Below are positions 7,112 to 14,524 of a stretch of 14,977 bases of DNA, piece after piece. Every line of letters begins with the position of its first letter. The stretch's first letter is position 1. Made by a program: the position numbers and the translations under genes. Below the pieces are notes generated by a model that searched no databases, was not told the DNA's origin, and was given only the letters and a program-made list of their open reading frames with translations. The DNA is from Actinomycetes bacterium (lineage in GTDB: Bacteria; Actinomycetota; Acidimicrobiia; Acidimicrobiales; Palsa-688), in assembly GCA_021846485.1 (NCBI GenBank), contig JAJZWW010000028.1, positions 1-14,977 on the forward strand, given 5' to 3'.

Positions 7112-7753
7112 TCAGCGCCGGAAGGTAGCCTGCCCCCCCACCAGCTCTCCGAGCGCCTCCTCGAGGCGGCTGCGCCCGACGACCACCGTCTCGAGCGGCA
7201 GGCCCATGGTGGCCGCGGCGGACTGCGCGCCCGCCTCCAGCCGTGGGGTCGGGCACTCGCTCAACCACACCACCCGCCGGTAGTGCGCGAAGTAGTCGGA
7301 AGCCAGCTCGGGGTGGCGGTCCAGGCCGAGCTCGGCGACGACGGTCCGAGAGAAGCTGCCCACGAGGAAGTCGGTGAGGAGGTAGGTGCCGGGCTCCTCG
7401 GCGAGCAACCGAGCGACCAGCTCCGGCCCGGCCAGCAGGTCGTAGCAGTGCAGTCCCGGGAGGCGGGCGAGGCCGAGCTCGGCGACAACGGCGTCGAGGG
7501 CCCCGTAGGTACCGCAGTCGGCGTAGACGACCGCCACCTTCCTGCCCCGGTCCACCAGCGCCGCCGCCAGGCGGCGCACCGCGGGGGCGATCCGCTCCGG
7601 GCGGTCGTGGAGCAGGGCCGACAGGGTGTGCAGCTCGACGTCCCACCCCCGGCGGGCGACCGTCGAGCGCACCGCCCCGGCCAGCGCCCCGCAGGCGATC
7701 ACTGCCACCGGCGGGAACGCCGCCTCCCCCGGAGGGACAGCCGCTGGGCGCAC
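7112..7753 (-). CDS. DUF1638 protein of the corrinoid demethylation operon
   Basis: A cytosolic protein of about 213 residues matching DUF1638 over its length: VIACGAL (C21), ELHTLSALLHDRPERI (H42, H49), YADCGTYGALD (C80), GLHCYDLLAGPE (H102, C103), and GTYLLTDFLVGSF with LGLDRHPEL further on. The conserved Cys and His residues suggest a metal or corrinoid-linked function, but the family's biochemistry is unknown to me. Members recur beside MttB-type methyltransferases and corrinoid proteins, and this is the last gene of such an operon, 7 nt after the RACo stop. The start is uncertain: GTG 7753 is closest to the previous stop, while GTG 7708, after GGAGG at 7723-7727, would remove 15 poorly conserved residues. 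The frame's longer extension to 8029 overlaps RACo and is rejected. Confidence 0.82.
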   Translation of the reverse strand: MRPAAVPPGEAAFPPVAVIACGALAGAVRSTVARRGWDVELHTLSALLHDRPERIAPAVRRLAAALVDRGRKVAVVYADCGTYGALDAVVAELGLARLPGLHCYDLLAGPELVARLLAEEPGTYLLTDFLVGSFSRTVVAELGLDRHPELASDYFAHYRRVVWLSECPTPRLEAGAQSAAATMGLPLETVVVGRSRLEEALGELVGGQATFRR

Positions 7754-7760
7754 CAGCGGA

Positions 7761-9593
7761 TCAGGCCGGGAAGGGCAGCTGCTCGACGAAGCGGTCATTG
7801 AAATCTGCCCGGTCCGACAGCTCCACGTAGGTGACCTCGTCGAGGAGCGCCTGCGCACCGGCCCGCTCCCTCTCGGAGAGCAGGACCATCTTGGCACCCT
7901 CCCCCGCCACGTTGCCGGCGCTGACGACGCGCAGGACCGGCAGCTTCGGCACGAGCCCGAGGCGTACCGCCGACGTCGGCGAGAGGTAGCTGCCGAAGGA
8001 CCCCGCCAGGAGCACCTGCTGGATGTCACCGGCGGTGATCCCGGCGTCCTCCAGCAGCAGGGTCCAGCCGGTGGAGATCGCCGCCTTGGCGAACTGCAGC
8101 TCGCGCACGTCTCGCTGCGAGAGGTAGATGCCCTCGTGGAGGACGAAGACCCGCTCGGCCCCGACGGTCGTCAGCCGTTCGGCGAGGCCGGGGGCGATCT
8201 CCGAGGCTACGTCCTCGGGCACGAAGCGCCCGGAGGGGTCGATGAGCCCGACGCGCACCAGCTCGGCCACCGCGTCGACGAGCCCCGAGCCGCACAGCCC
8301 GCGGGGTGGGACGTCGCCGATCACCTGGAGCGACAGGCCGTCGGGGGTCAGGTGCACCACTTCGATGGCCCCATCAGCGGCTCGCATCCCGCAGCGGATC
8401 GCGGCACCCTCGAACGCCGGGCCTGCAGGCGCGGCGGTGGCGAGCAACCCGCCGTCGCTTCCGAGAACGATCTCGCAGTTGGTGCCGATGTCGATGAACA
8501 GGCGAGTCCGGCTGTCCCGATCCATCCCCGAGGCGAGGAGCCCGGCGGTGATGTCCCCGCCGACGTAGGCACCGAGCGCGGGGAAGACCACGGCGCGCGC
8601 CGCGGGGTGGGCGGGCACACCGAGGTCGGTGGCGCGCAGCTCCGGCCAGCTGCGGGTCGCCATGACGAAAGGGGCCATCCCGAGAGGCTCGGGGTCGACC
8701 CCGAGGGCCAGGTGGGTCATGGTGGCGTTGCCCGCGAGGGCGATCTCGTAGACCTCGCCGGCGTCGACCCCTCCGTCCGAGAGCACCCCTTCGGTGAGCT
8801 CGGCCAGCGTCTCGTGGGCCAGGTCCCTCAGCTGCCCGAGGGCTCCTGGCTGGGTCATGACCGTGGAGATCCGGGTGATCACATCCGCCCCGAACGGCTG
8901 TTGGCGGTTGAGCATCGACTGCACCGCCACCGGAGTACCGGTGGCGAGGTCGAGGAGGGTCGCCACCACCGTCGTGGTCCCGAGGTCGAAGGCCACGCCG
9001 AACATCCGGCCGGTCGTGTCGCCCCGCTCCACGTCCACCAGGACGTCGTCGACGACGACGGCAGTGACCTTGTAGTCGGCGGCCCGCACCGCCGGGCCGA
9101 CCGAGCGAAGGGCGTGCAGGTCGACCCGTAGCTCCAGGTCGAGCATCGCGCCGAGCACCCGCTCGACGTCGCTGCGCTGGTCCGCCAGGGTGGGCTCGTC
9201 GAGCTCCAGGTAGCGCTTCTGGACCGCCGGGCGGAGGATTACCTTCCGACCTACGCCGACGGTTGCCGCCTTCGGGCGGGTGACCAGCGGGGGGACCTCC
9301 ACCGCGAGGTCGCCGGCCACCTGCACCCGGCACGCCAGCCGCCAACCCTCCTTCAGCTCCCCCACCTCGAAGGCCCGCAGGTCGAGGTTGGAGGGGGGCA
9401 CGTCGCCCTCCAGTACCCGCACCCGGCACTTGCGGCAGGTGCCGTGGCCTCCGCAGGTGGAGTCGATGGCGATGCCGTTCCAGCTCGCGGCGTCGAAGAG
9501 AGTGACCCCGGGGGGGACACGGACCTTGCGACCGCTCGGGCTGAAGGCGAGGTCGACCCGCCCGGCGGGGGGCTCCGCCGGGGCGGTGCTCAC
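7761..9593 (-). CDS. RACo-type reductive activator of corrinoid proteins (2Fe-2S plus ASKHA domain)
   Basis: A 610-residue reactivase that reduces the accidentally oxidised Co(II) form of a corrinoid protein back to Co(I), using ATP and electrons from its own iron-sulfur cluster. The N-terminal 2Fe-2S ferredoxin domain (about 10-100) has C47-x5-C53-x2-C56 and a fourth cysteine, C88. A linker/middle region follows. The ASKHA-type ATPase domain begins at VAFDLGTTTV (D203) and continues with LFIDIGTNCEI (D368), LCGSGLVDAV and LAGSFGSYLSP, so all key motifs are intact. It starts at GTG 9593, overlapping the pterin-binding methyltransferase stop by 4 nt (GTGA). Its place between that enzyme and the DUF1638 gene fits a dedicated repair role for the corrinoid protein encoded upstream. 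The electron donor is not in the window. Confidence 0.92.
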   Translation of the reverse strand: MSTAPAEPPAGRVDLAFSPSGRKVRVPPGVTLFDAASWNGIAIDSTCGGHGTCRKCRVRVLEGDVPPSNLDLRAFEVGELKEGWRLACRVQVAGDLAVEVPPLVTRPKAATVGVGRKVILRPAVQKRYLELDEPTLADQRSDVERVLGAMLDLELRVDLHALRSVGPAVRAADYKVTAVVVDDVLVDVERGDTTGRMFGVAFDLGTTTVVATLLDLATGTPVAVQSMLNRQQPFGADVITRISTVMTQPGALGQLRDLAHETLAELTEGVLSDGGVDAGEVYEIALAGNATMTHLALGVDPEPLGMAPFVMATRSWPELRATDLGVPAHPAARAVVFPALGAYVGGDITAGLLASGMDRDSRTRLFIDIGTNCEIVLGSDGGLLATAAPAGPAFEGAAIRCGMRAADGAIEVVHLTPDGLSLQVIGDVPPRGLCGSGLVDAVAELVRVGLIDPSGRFVPEDVASEIAPGLAERLTTVGAERVFVLHEGIYLSQRDVRELQFAKAAISTGWTLLLEDAGITAGDIQQVLLAGSFGSYLSPTSAVRLGLVPKLPVLRVVSAGNVAGEGAKMVLLSERERAGAQALLDEVTYVELSDRADFNDRFVEQLPFPA

Positions 9594-10456
9594 GTCGGCG
9601 CGTCAGCCGCCTGGGCGGCACGGTGGGCGGCGATCCACGCCGACCCCCAGGGGTCGTGGTCGAGGAACAGGTCGGCTCCCTTGACCGCCCGGACGATCTG
9701 GGGGGAGCGGGCGTCGATGATCGCGCTGGTCAGTCCAGCGAGCATGGCCATCGGGAGGAACACCGCGCCCAGGCTGGAGCGATCGGGCATCCCGAAGCTC
9801 ACGTTGGACGCCCCAAGGGTCATGTTGAGCCCGTGGCGCTCCCGGATCAGCGAGATCGTCTCGAAGGTCTTGGCCACCAGCGACGTGTCGGCCCCGACCG
9901 GCATGGCCAGCGGGTCGATCAGGATGTCCGCCAGGGGTATGCCGTAGGTGCCGTGGGCGACCTCGACGCACTTGTCGACCAGCTCGAGCCGACGCCGGGG
10001 ATCGACGGGGATCTCCTCCTCGTCGTTGGGGAGCATGATTATCGCCGCCCCGTGGTCCCGGACGAGGGGCAGGATGGCGGCCATCCGGTCGTCCTCGGCG
10101 GTGACCGAGTTGACCAGCGCCTTGCCCCGGTAGGCCGACAGCCCCGACTCGAGCGCTTCGATCACCGACGAGTCGATGCAGAGGGGGAGGTCGGTCATCG
10201 CCTGGATCAGCTCGACGGCCCGGGCCATGAGTCCCACCTCGTCGGCGAGCGGAGCCCCCATGTTGACGTCGAGGACCATCGCCCCGCCGGCGACCTGCTG
10301 GGCCACGTCGACCTCGAGGCGGGAGAGGTCTCCCGCCTTCAACTGCTCCTGGAAGGCCTTGCGGCCGGTGGGGTTGATCCGCTCACCGATGATGCAGAAG
10401 GGCTGGTCGTCACCGATCACCACTTCCCTCGACGCAGAGCGAAGGACGGTCTGCAC
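9590..10456 (-). CDS. Pterin-binding methyltransferase (MeTr/MtgA-like, DHPS fold)
   Basis: A 288-residue TIM-barrel protein related to dihydropteroate synthase and to methyltetrahydrofolate:corrinoid methyltransferases. Pterin-site motifs are visible: IGERINPTGRK (E25-R26-I27-N28), LDVNMGAP (D63, N65), CIDSS (D95), NSVTAEDD (N116) and LGASNVSFGMPDRS (N218). The expected reaction is transfer of the methyl group between the methylated corrinoid protein and tetrahydrofolate; in this operon the likely direction is toward methyl-THF. It is unlikely to be FolP because it lacks the sulfonamide-site context and sits among corrinoid genes. It starts at GTG 10456; GAGG within the preceding stop (TGAGG) supplies a ribosome binding site. 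The spacing to the corrinoid gene is 10 nt. Confidence 0.9.
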   Translation of the reverse strand: MQTVLRSASREVVIGDDQPFCIIGERINPTGRKAFQEQLKAGDLSRLEVDVAQQVAGGAMVLDVNMGAPLADEVGLMARAVELIQAMTDLPLCIDSSVIEALESGLSAYRGKALVNSVTAEDDRMAAILPLVRDHGAAIIMLPNDEEEIPVDPRRRLELVDKCVEVAHGTYGIPLADILIDPLAMPVGADTSLVAKTFETISLIRERHGLNMTLGASNVSFGMPDRSSLGAVFLPMAMLAGLTSAIIDARSPQIVRAVKGADLFLDHDPWGSAWIAAHRAAQAADAPT

Positions 10457-10466
10457 CCCGCCGACC

Positions 10467-11128
<662 letters not shown>

Positions 11129-11132
<4 letters not shown>

Positions 11133-11899
11133 GCAGCACCTTCTCTCCGGGCTCGATGGCCGAGGGTTTCCGACAGGGCAAGGGCCTGGTCGGCGCAGTG
11201 GCCGGCCAGCTCACGGACGCGGGCGCGGCCGAGGCGCACGCTCGGGCCGGTGACCGACAAGGAGGCCACCACTGCTCCCCGGGGACCGAAGACCGGCGCC
11301 GCGACCGCCACCAGGCCGGGCTCGAGCTCCCCGTCGGTGACCGCCCACCCACGCCGGCGCACCTCGTCCAGCTCGGCGCCGAGCGCTCCGCGGTCGGTGA
11401 CCGTGCGGTCGGTGAGCCGCTCGAGGGGCCCGGCGGGCAGCGCCGCGACACCGTAGGCGACCAGCACCTTGCCGAGGGCGGTGGCGTGCAACGGGACCAG
11501 CCGCCCGACCCAGTTGGCCGCCCCGAGCACGTGGCGGCTGTCCACCTGGGCGACCTGCTGCACCGCCCCGGACTGCTCCACCCCGAGGTTGACGGTCTCG
11601 CCGGTCAGCTCGCCGAGGCGCTCCAGGTGGGGGCGGGCGACGAGGGCCACGTCCGCCAGGCCGCCGCGACGCGCCGCGTAGCGGGCGAACAGCTCCCCGG
11701 CACGATAGGAGCCGTCGCCGCCCCGCTCCACCAGACCGTTGCGCTCCAGGGCGAACAGCAGCCGGGAGGCGGTGGACTTGGCCAGCCCGGCGCTCGCCGC
11801 CAGATCGCCGGAGCTCGGAGCCGCGTCCGCCTCGACGACCTCGATGAGCAGCCGGGCGGCCCGGTCGACGGCCTGGGTGCCGGTCGGCGCTTCGTTCAC
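11129..11899 (-). CDS. IclR-family transcriptional regulator
   Basis: A 256-residue regulator with an N-terminal winged helix-turn-helix (about 7-70: AVDRAARLL, GDLAASAGLAKSTASRLLFALERNGLV) and a C-terminal IclR effector domain (about 85-250) with ARPHLERLGELTGETVNLGV, HATALGKVLVAY and GLVAVAAPVFGPRGAVVASLSV. The same frame runs open to 13177 across MttB, but that part is antisense shadow. GTG 11899 is chosen because a TAGTCT -10 box ends 7 nt before it. It is the first gene of the corrinoid operon, divergent from mttB and coupled to the corrinoid gene by a GTGA overlap, so it probably controls both transcripts from the 57-bp divergent region. The inducer is unknown; a methylated amine or its demethylated product is a fair guess. 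Confidence 0.9.
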
Positions 11900-11956
11900 G
11901 TCGACCAGACTAGCAAAGTGGTTCCATGTCGTGGGTGGGTGTTCTACGATGTGGCC
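11900..11956. promoter_or_regulatory. Divergent promoter region between the IclR gene and mttB
   Basis: This 57-bp gap carries two TANNNT -10 boxes in opposite orientation: TAGTCT (11907-11912, minus, 7 nt before the IclR GTG) and TACGAT (11945-11950, plus, 6 nt before the MttB GTG). TTCCAT (11922-11927) sits 17 bp before the latter and may be a weak -35. TGGTTCCA (about 11919-11926), an imperfect palindrome, lies between the two -10 boxes and is a candidate IclR operator. Both mRNAs should be leaderless. No cobalamin riboswitch could fit or was seen. Confidence 0.55.
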
Positions 11957-13396
11957 GTGTTCCTCAACCGGATGCCCCGATACGAGATCCTCTCCCCCGA
12001 CGCCCTCCAGGTCCTCGACCGGGGCTGGCGGCGGATCGTCTCGGAGATCGGGGTGCAGTTCGTCAAACCCGAGGCGGTCCAGCTGCTGGCTGCAGCCGGC
12101 CAGAAGACCGACGGTGAGACCGTCTTCCTCGACCCCGACTTCGTGCTGGAACAGGTGGCCAAGGTGCCGAGGGAGCTCGACGTCCAGGCCCGCAACCCGG
12201 CCAACAACGTCCACATCGGGGGGGACCACATGGTCTTCAGCAGCGTCTACGGACCCCCGTTCGTCCGGGACGGGGCGGTCCGCCGGGAGGCGACGATGGC
12301 CGACTTCCGGCGGTTCTCGATGCTGGCCCAGTCGTTCCCCGAGCTGGACTCGGCCGGCGGGGTGATCTGCGAGCCGAACGACGCGCCGCTCGACTCCCGC
12401 CACCTCGACATGGTCCTCGCCCTCCAGACCCTCACCGACAAGATCTACATGGGCAACGTCGTGTCGGGGGTCAACGCCCGGGACACGATCGCCATGACCG
12501 AGATCCTCTTCGGCGGCCGGGAGGCGATCGAGGCGACCCCGGCGACGATCTCGCTGATCAACTGCAACTCTCCGCTGCGCTGGGACGACCGGATGCTCGA
12601 CGCCCAGTTCGAGTACAACCGGGCCAACCAGCCGGTGGTGCTCACCCCGTTCCTGCTCATGGGCGCCATGTCGCCGGTGTCGATCCCTGCCACCCTCGCC
12701 CAGCAGCTGGCCGAGGCGCTGGCCGGCGTCGCGCTGGCCCAGCTGGTGCGGGAGGGCTGCCCGGTGATCTTCGGCTCGTTCCTGTCCAATATCGACATGC
12801 AGTCGGGCTCCCCTTGCTTCGGCACGCCGGAGTCGGCCATCGGGCTGCTCTGCACCGGCCAGATCGCCCGCCACTTCGGCCTGCCGTTCCGCGCCGGCGG
12901 AGGGCTCACCTCCAGCCAGGTGGCCGACGCCCAGGCCGGCTACGAGGCGCTCATGACGCTGCTGCCCACGTTCCTCGCCGGCGCCAACTTCGTGATGCAC
13001 TCCGCCGGGTGGTTGGAAGGGGGGCTGGTGAGCAGCTACGAGAAGTTCGTCGTCGACGTCGAGCTGCTCCGGATGCTGCGGGAGGAGTTCACCCCGCTCG
13101 AGATCGACGAGGAGAGCCTCGCCTTCGGCGCCCACGAGGAGGTCGGCCACGGCGGCCACTTCCTCGGCGCAGCCCACACCATGGAGCGCTTCCGGACCTG
13201 CTTCTACCGGCCGCTCCTGTCCAACTCCCAGAACTTCGAGCGCTGGAACCGCGAGGGTGGCAAGGACGCCAGCACGCGGGCCGGGGAGATCGCCCGGGCG
13301 ACCCTCGACGCCTACGAGCCGCCACCCCTCGACGACGCCGTGCGCGCCGAGCTCGAGGACTACGTCGCCCGGCGCCGCAAGGAGCTGGGCGACTGA
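11957..13396 (+). CDS. MttB-superfamily (trimethylamine methyltransferase-like) methyltransferase, non-pyrrolysine
   Basis: A 479-residue TIM-barrel methyltransferase predicted to move a methyl group from a quaternary amine or related donor to the corrinoid protein encoded opposite. Family landmarks are ILSPDALQVLDRGWRRIVSEIGV (about 11-33), RAGGGLTSS (GGGL at 314-317) followed by DAQAGYEALM, AGANFVMHSAG, EEVGHGGHFLGAAHT (V396-H401 region), ERWNREGGKD and YEPPPLDD near the end. The frame is uninterrupted, so unlike archaeal MttB it needs no amber-encoded pyrrolysine; known non-Pyl members act on glycine betaine, proline betaine, carnitine or gamma-butyrobetaine. The GTG at 11957 is preferred over GTG 11951 because TACGAT ends 6 nt before it. 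The frame is open far upstream but lacks homology there. The substrate cannot be assigned. Confidence 0.9.
   Translation: MFLNRMPRYEILSPDALQVLDRGWRRIVSEIGVQFVKPEAVQLLAAAGQKTDGETVFLDPDFVLEQVAKVPRELDVQARNPANNVHIGGDHMVFSSVYGPPFVRDGAVRREATMADFRRFSMLAQSFPELDSAGGVICEPNDAPLDSRHLDMVLALQTLTDKIYMGNVVSGVNARDTIAMTEILFGGREAIEATPATISLINCNSPLRWDDRMLDAQFEYNRANQPVVLTPFLLMGAMSPVSIPATLAQQLAEALAGVALAQLVREGCPVIFGSFLSNIDMQSGSPCFGTPESAIGLLCTGQIARHFGLPFRAGGGLTSSQVADAQAGYEALMTLLPTFLAGANFVMHSAGWLEGGLVSSYEKFVVDVELLRMLREEFTPLEIDEESLAFGAHEEVGHGGHFLGAAHTMERFRTCFYRPLLSNSQNFERWNREGGKDASTRAGEIARATLDAYEPPPLDDAVRAELEDYVARRRKELGD
13379..13384 (+). promoter_or_regulatory. Ribosome binding site that points to a CTG start
   Basis: AAGGAG lies inside the last codons of mttB, 8 nt before CTG 13393. 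It has no other start codon at a useful distance and supports initiation at that CTG. Confidence 0.5.
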
Positions 13397-14178
13397 CCCC
13401 CGCCGAGCGGTGGGCGGCCGGGCTGGCCGCCTGGGCCATCCCCGAGCCGATCCTGCGCCAGGCGCCCGAGCCGCCGTGGGGGTTCCCGGTCGCGGTGTTC
13501 CGGGCCGGCGCCCGCCCGCCGGAGCCCGACAGCCCTCCCCGGGCCGCCGCCGCTGAGGCGCTCCCCCCGGGGGGCAGCGTGCTCGACGTCGGCTGCGGGG
13601 GTGGGGCCGCCGCCCTCGCGCTCGTCCCGCCCGCCGGCGAGCTCACCGGGGTCGACCCCTCCGCGGAGCTGCTCGAGGCCTTCGCCGCCGACGCCGCGGC
13701 GGCCGGCGTCGCCCACTCCGAGGTGTGCGGGTCGTGGCCGGCGGTGGCAGGCCAGGTCCCGCCGGCCGACGTGGTCGTCTGCGCCCACGTCGCCTACAAC
13801 GTGGCGGACATCGAGCCGTTCCTCGTCGCGCTCGGCGACCACGCCCGGCGGCGGGTCGTGCTGGAGCTGACCACCCGCCACCCGCTGTGTGCCACCGCGC
13901 CGCTCTGGCGCCGGTTCTGGGGCATCGAGCGACCGTCCGGGCCGACCGCCGACGACCTGATCGCCGTGCTCGGCGAGCTCGGTGTCGACGCAGAGGTAGC
14001 CCGGGGGAGCCGACCGAGCCGCCGGGACCGCACCGACCCGGCGCAGGTCGCGATGGTCCGCCGCCAGCTGTGCCTGCCTGCCGAGCGGGAGCCCGAGGTA
14101 GCCGTCGCCCTCGCCGGCCTCCCCGACCAGCCGGTCGAGACCGTCGCGGCGTGGTGGGACCCGGCTCGCCCCGACTGA
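13393..14178 (+). CDS. Class I SAM-dependent methyltransferase, probable CTG start
   Basis: A 261-residue Rossmann-fold methyltransferase. Motif I is VLDVGCGGGAAAL, followed by LTGVDPSAELLEAF, ADVVVCAHVAYNV and a late RRVVLEL strand. The N-terminal WAIPEPILRQAPEPPWGFP, which I recall from actinobacterial relatives, begins too early for the first ATG/GTG (13495), and no ATG, GTG or TTG exists in the preceding 200-odd bases of this frame. CTG 13393 overlaps the MttB stop as CTGA and is preceded by AAGGAG at 8 nt, so it is the best start. Translational coupling to mttB is implied. The acceptor is unknown; it might modify the demethylated product or be unrelated housekeeping. The frame's longer upstream extension is an mttB shadow. 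Confidence 0.85.
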   Translation: MTPAERWAAGLAAWAIPEPILRQAPEPPWGFPVAVFRAGARPPEPDSPPRAAAAEALPPGGSVLDVGCGGGAAALALVPPAGELTGVDPSAELLEAFAADAAAAGVAHSEVCGSWPAVAGQVPPADVVVCAHVAYNVADIEPFLVALGDHARRRVVLELTTRHPLCATAPLWRRFWGIERPSGPTADDLIAVLGELGVDAEVARGSRPSRRDRTDPAQVAMVRRQLCLPAEREPEVAVALAGLPDQPVETVAAWWDPARPD

Positions 14179-14221
14179 GCCCGCCATGTCACCTGGCCCC
14201 GCTCCCTCGCGAACGGCGTCG

Positions 14222-14380
14222 GCCCGCACGAGAGAGCACCTTGACAAGCGGGCAACGGCGAGCTGCAAAGCCAGTGGGGTGGGGGCTCCCACCCAACCAA
14301 GTGCATGCCCCGTGGGGGTGCGGTTACGAGAGACAACGAACCCGGTCTGCTGGAGCGATCCTGCTGGGTCCCTCGAGAAT
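14222..14380 (+). ncRNA. Structured element resembling an IS200/IS605 omega-RNA/right end, without tnpB
   Basis: Consecutive helices can be drawn by eye: GCCCGC/GCGGGC (14222-14253), GGGTGGG/CCCACCC around GGCT (14277-14294), AACC/GGTT enclosing GCA...CCCC/GGGG...TGC (about 14295-14336), and CGAGAGAC/GTCCCTCG (7 of 8 pairs) closing just before GAGAATC (14376-14382). The order, the GGTTACGAG-GACAACGAACCC core and the terminal GAGAATC resemble, from memory, the 3' end of TnpB-associated omega RNAs in high-GC actinobacteria. No tnpB or remnant lies upstream; the methyltransferase stop is only 43 nt away. It could be a solo IS end or MITE-like derivative, a domesticated guide RNA, or an unrelated structured RNA. 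Exact ends are uncertain. Confidence 0.4.
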
Positions 14381-14396
14381 CTTTCCTTATTTCTCG
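14374..14396. repeat. Small AT-rich hairpin
   Basis: CGAGAA (14374-14379) pairs with TTCTCG (14391-14396) across an 11-nt AT-rich loop, the most AT-rich patch in this part of the window. It overlaps the 3' end of the structured element and could mark an element boundary or an attenuator. Confidence 0.3.
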
Positions 14397-14451
14397 GTCG
14401 GCTAATCGTGGTGCGGGGCACAGGGGTCGGTGTCGGCGAGCTCGAGCGGGT

Positions 14452-14485
14452 CGCCGCGCACCGAGCGCTCTCGGAGGGCGCGGCG
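14452..14485. terminator. Strong two-part hairpin in the convergent gap
   Basis: CGCCGCGC (14452-14459) pairs perfectly with GCGCGGCG (14478-14485), enclosing a second perfect stem CCGAG/CTCGG around CGCT (14461-14474): 13 base pairs with only a 1/3-nt internal loop. Between the convergent SAM methyltransferase and FAD oxidase genes, it is a good candidate bidirectional terminator, although it lacks a U-tract. The rest of the gap from 14400 to 14524 holds nothing recognised. Confidence 0.5.
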
Positions 14486-14524
14486 AGCCCCGGCTGAGCG
14501 CGCCCTCCCCGGCGAGAGGAACGG

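Noticed and set aside
5641..7128. 495-codon open frame opposite the MMPL gene
   Set aside because: Extremely Gly/Asp/Glu-rich antisense of an exporter gene with full RND motifs.
7626..9131. 501-codon open frame opposite the RACo gene
   Set aside because: Antisense shadow; RACo on the minus strand has all cysteine and ASKHA motifs.
9590..10456. Folate-biosynthesis dihydropteroate synthase (FolP)
   Set aside because: The pterin-binding motifs are shared, but the ERINPTG opening and position between the corrinoid protein and RACo genes point to a corrinoid:THF methyltransferase.
11957..13396. Amber-encoded pyrrolysine in the MttB homologue
   Set aside because: The frame is continuous across the whole family length, so no in-frame TAG is read through.
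14222..14340. Cobalamin riboswitch, suggested by a GCCAGTG-like motif and the corrinoid context
   Set aside because: The surrounding boxes of the B12 riboswitch are not recognisable, and the element lies downstream of a gene stop, not upstream of any gene on its strand.
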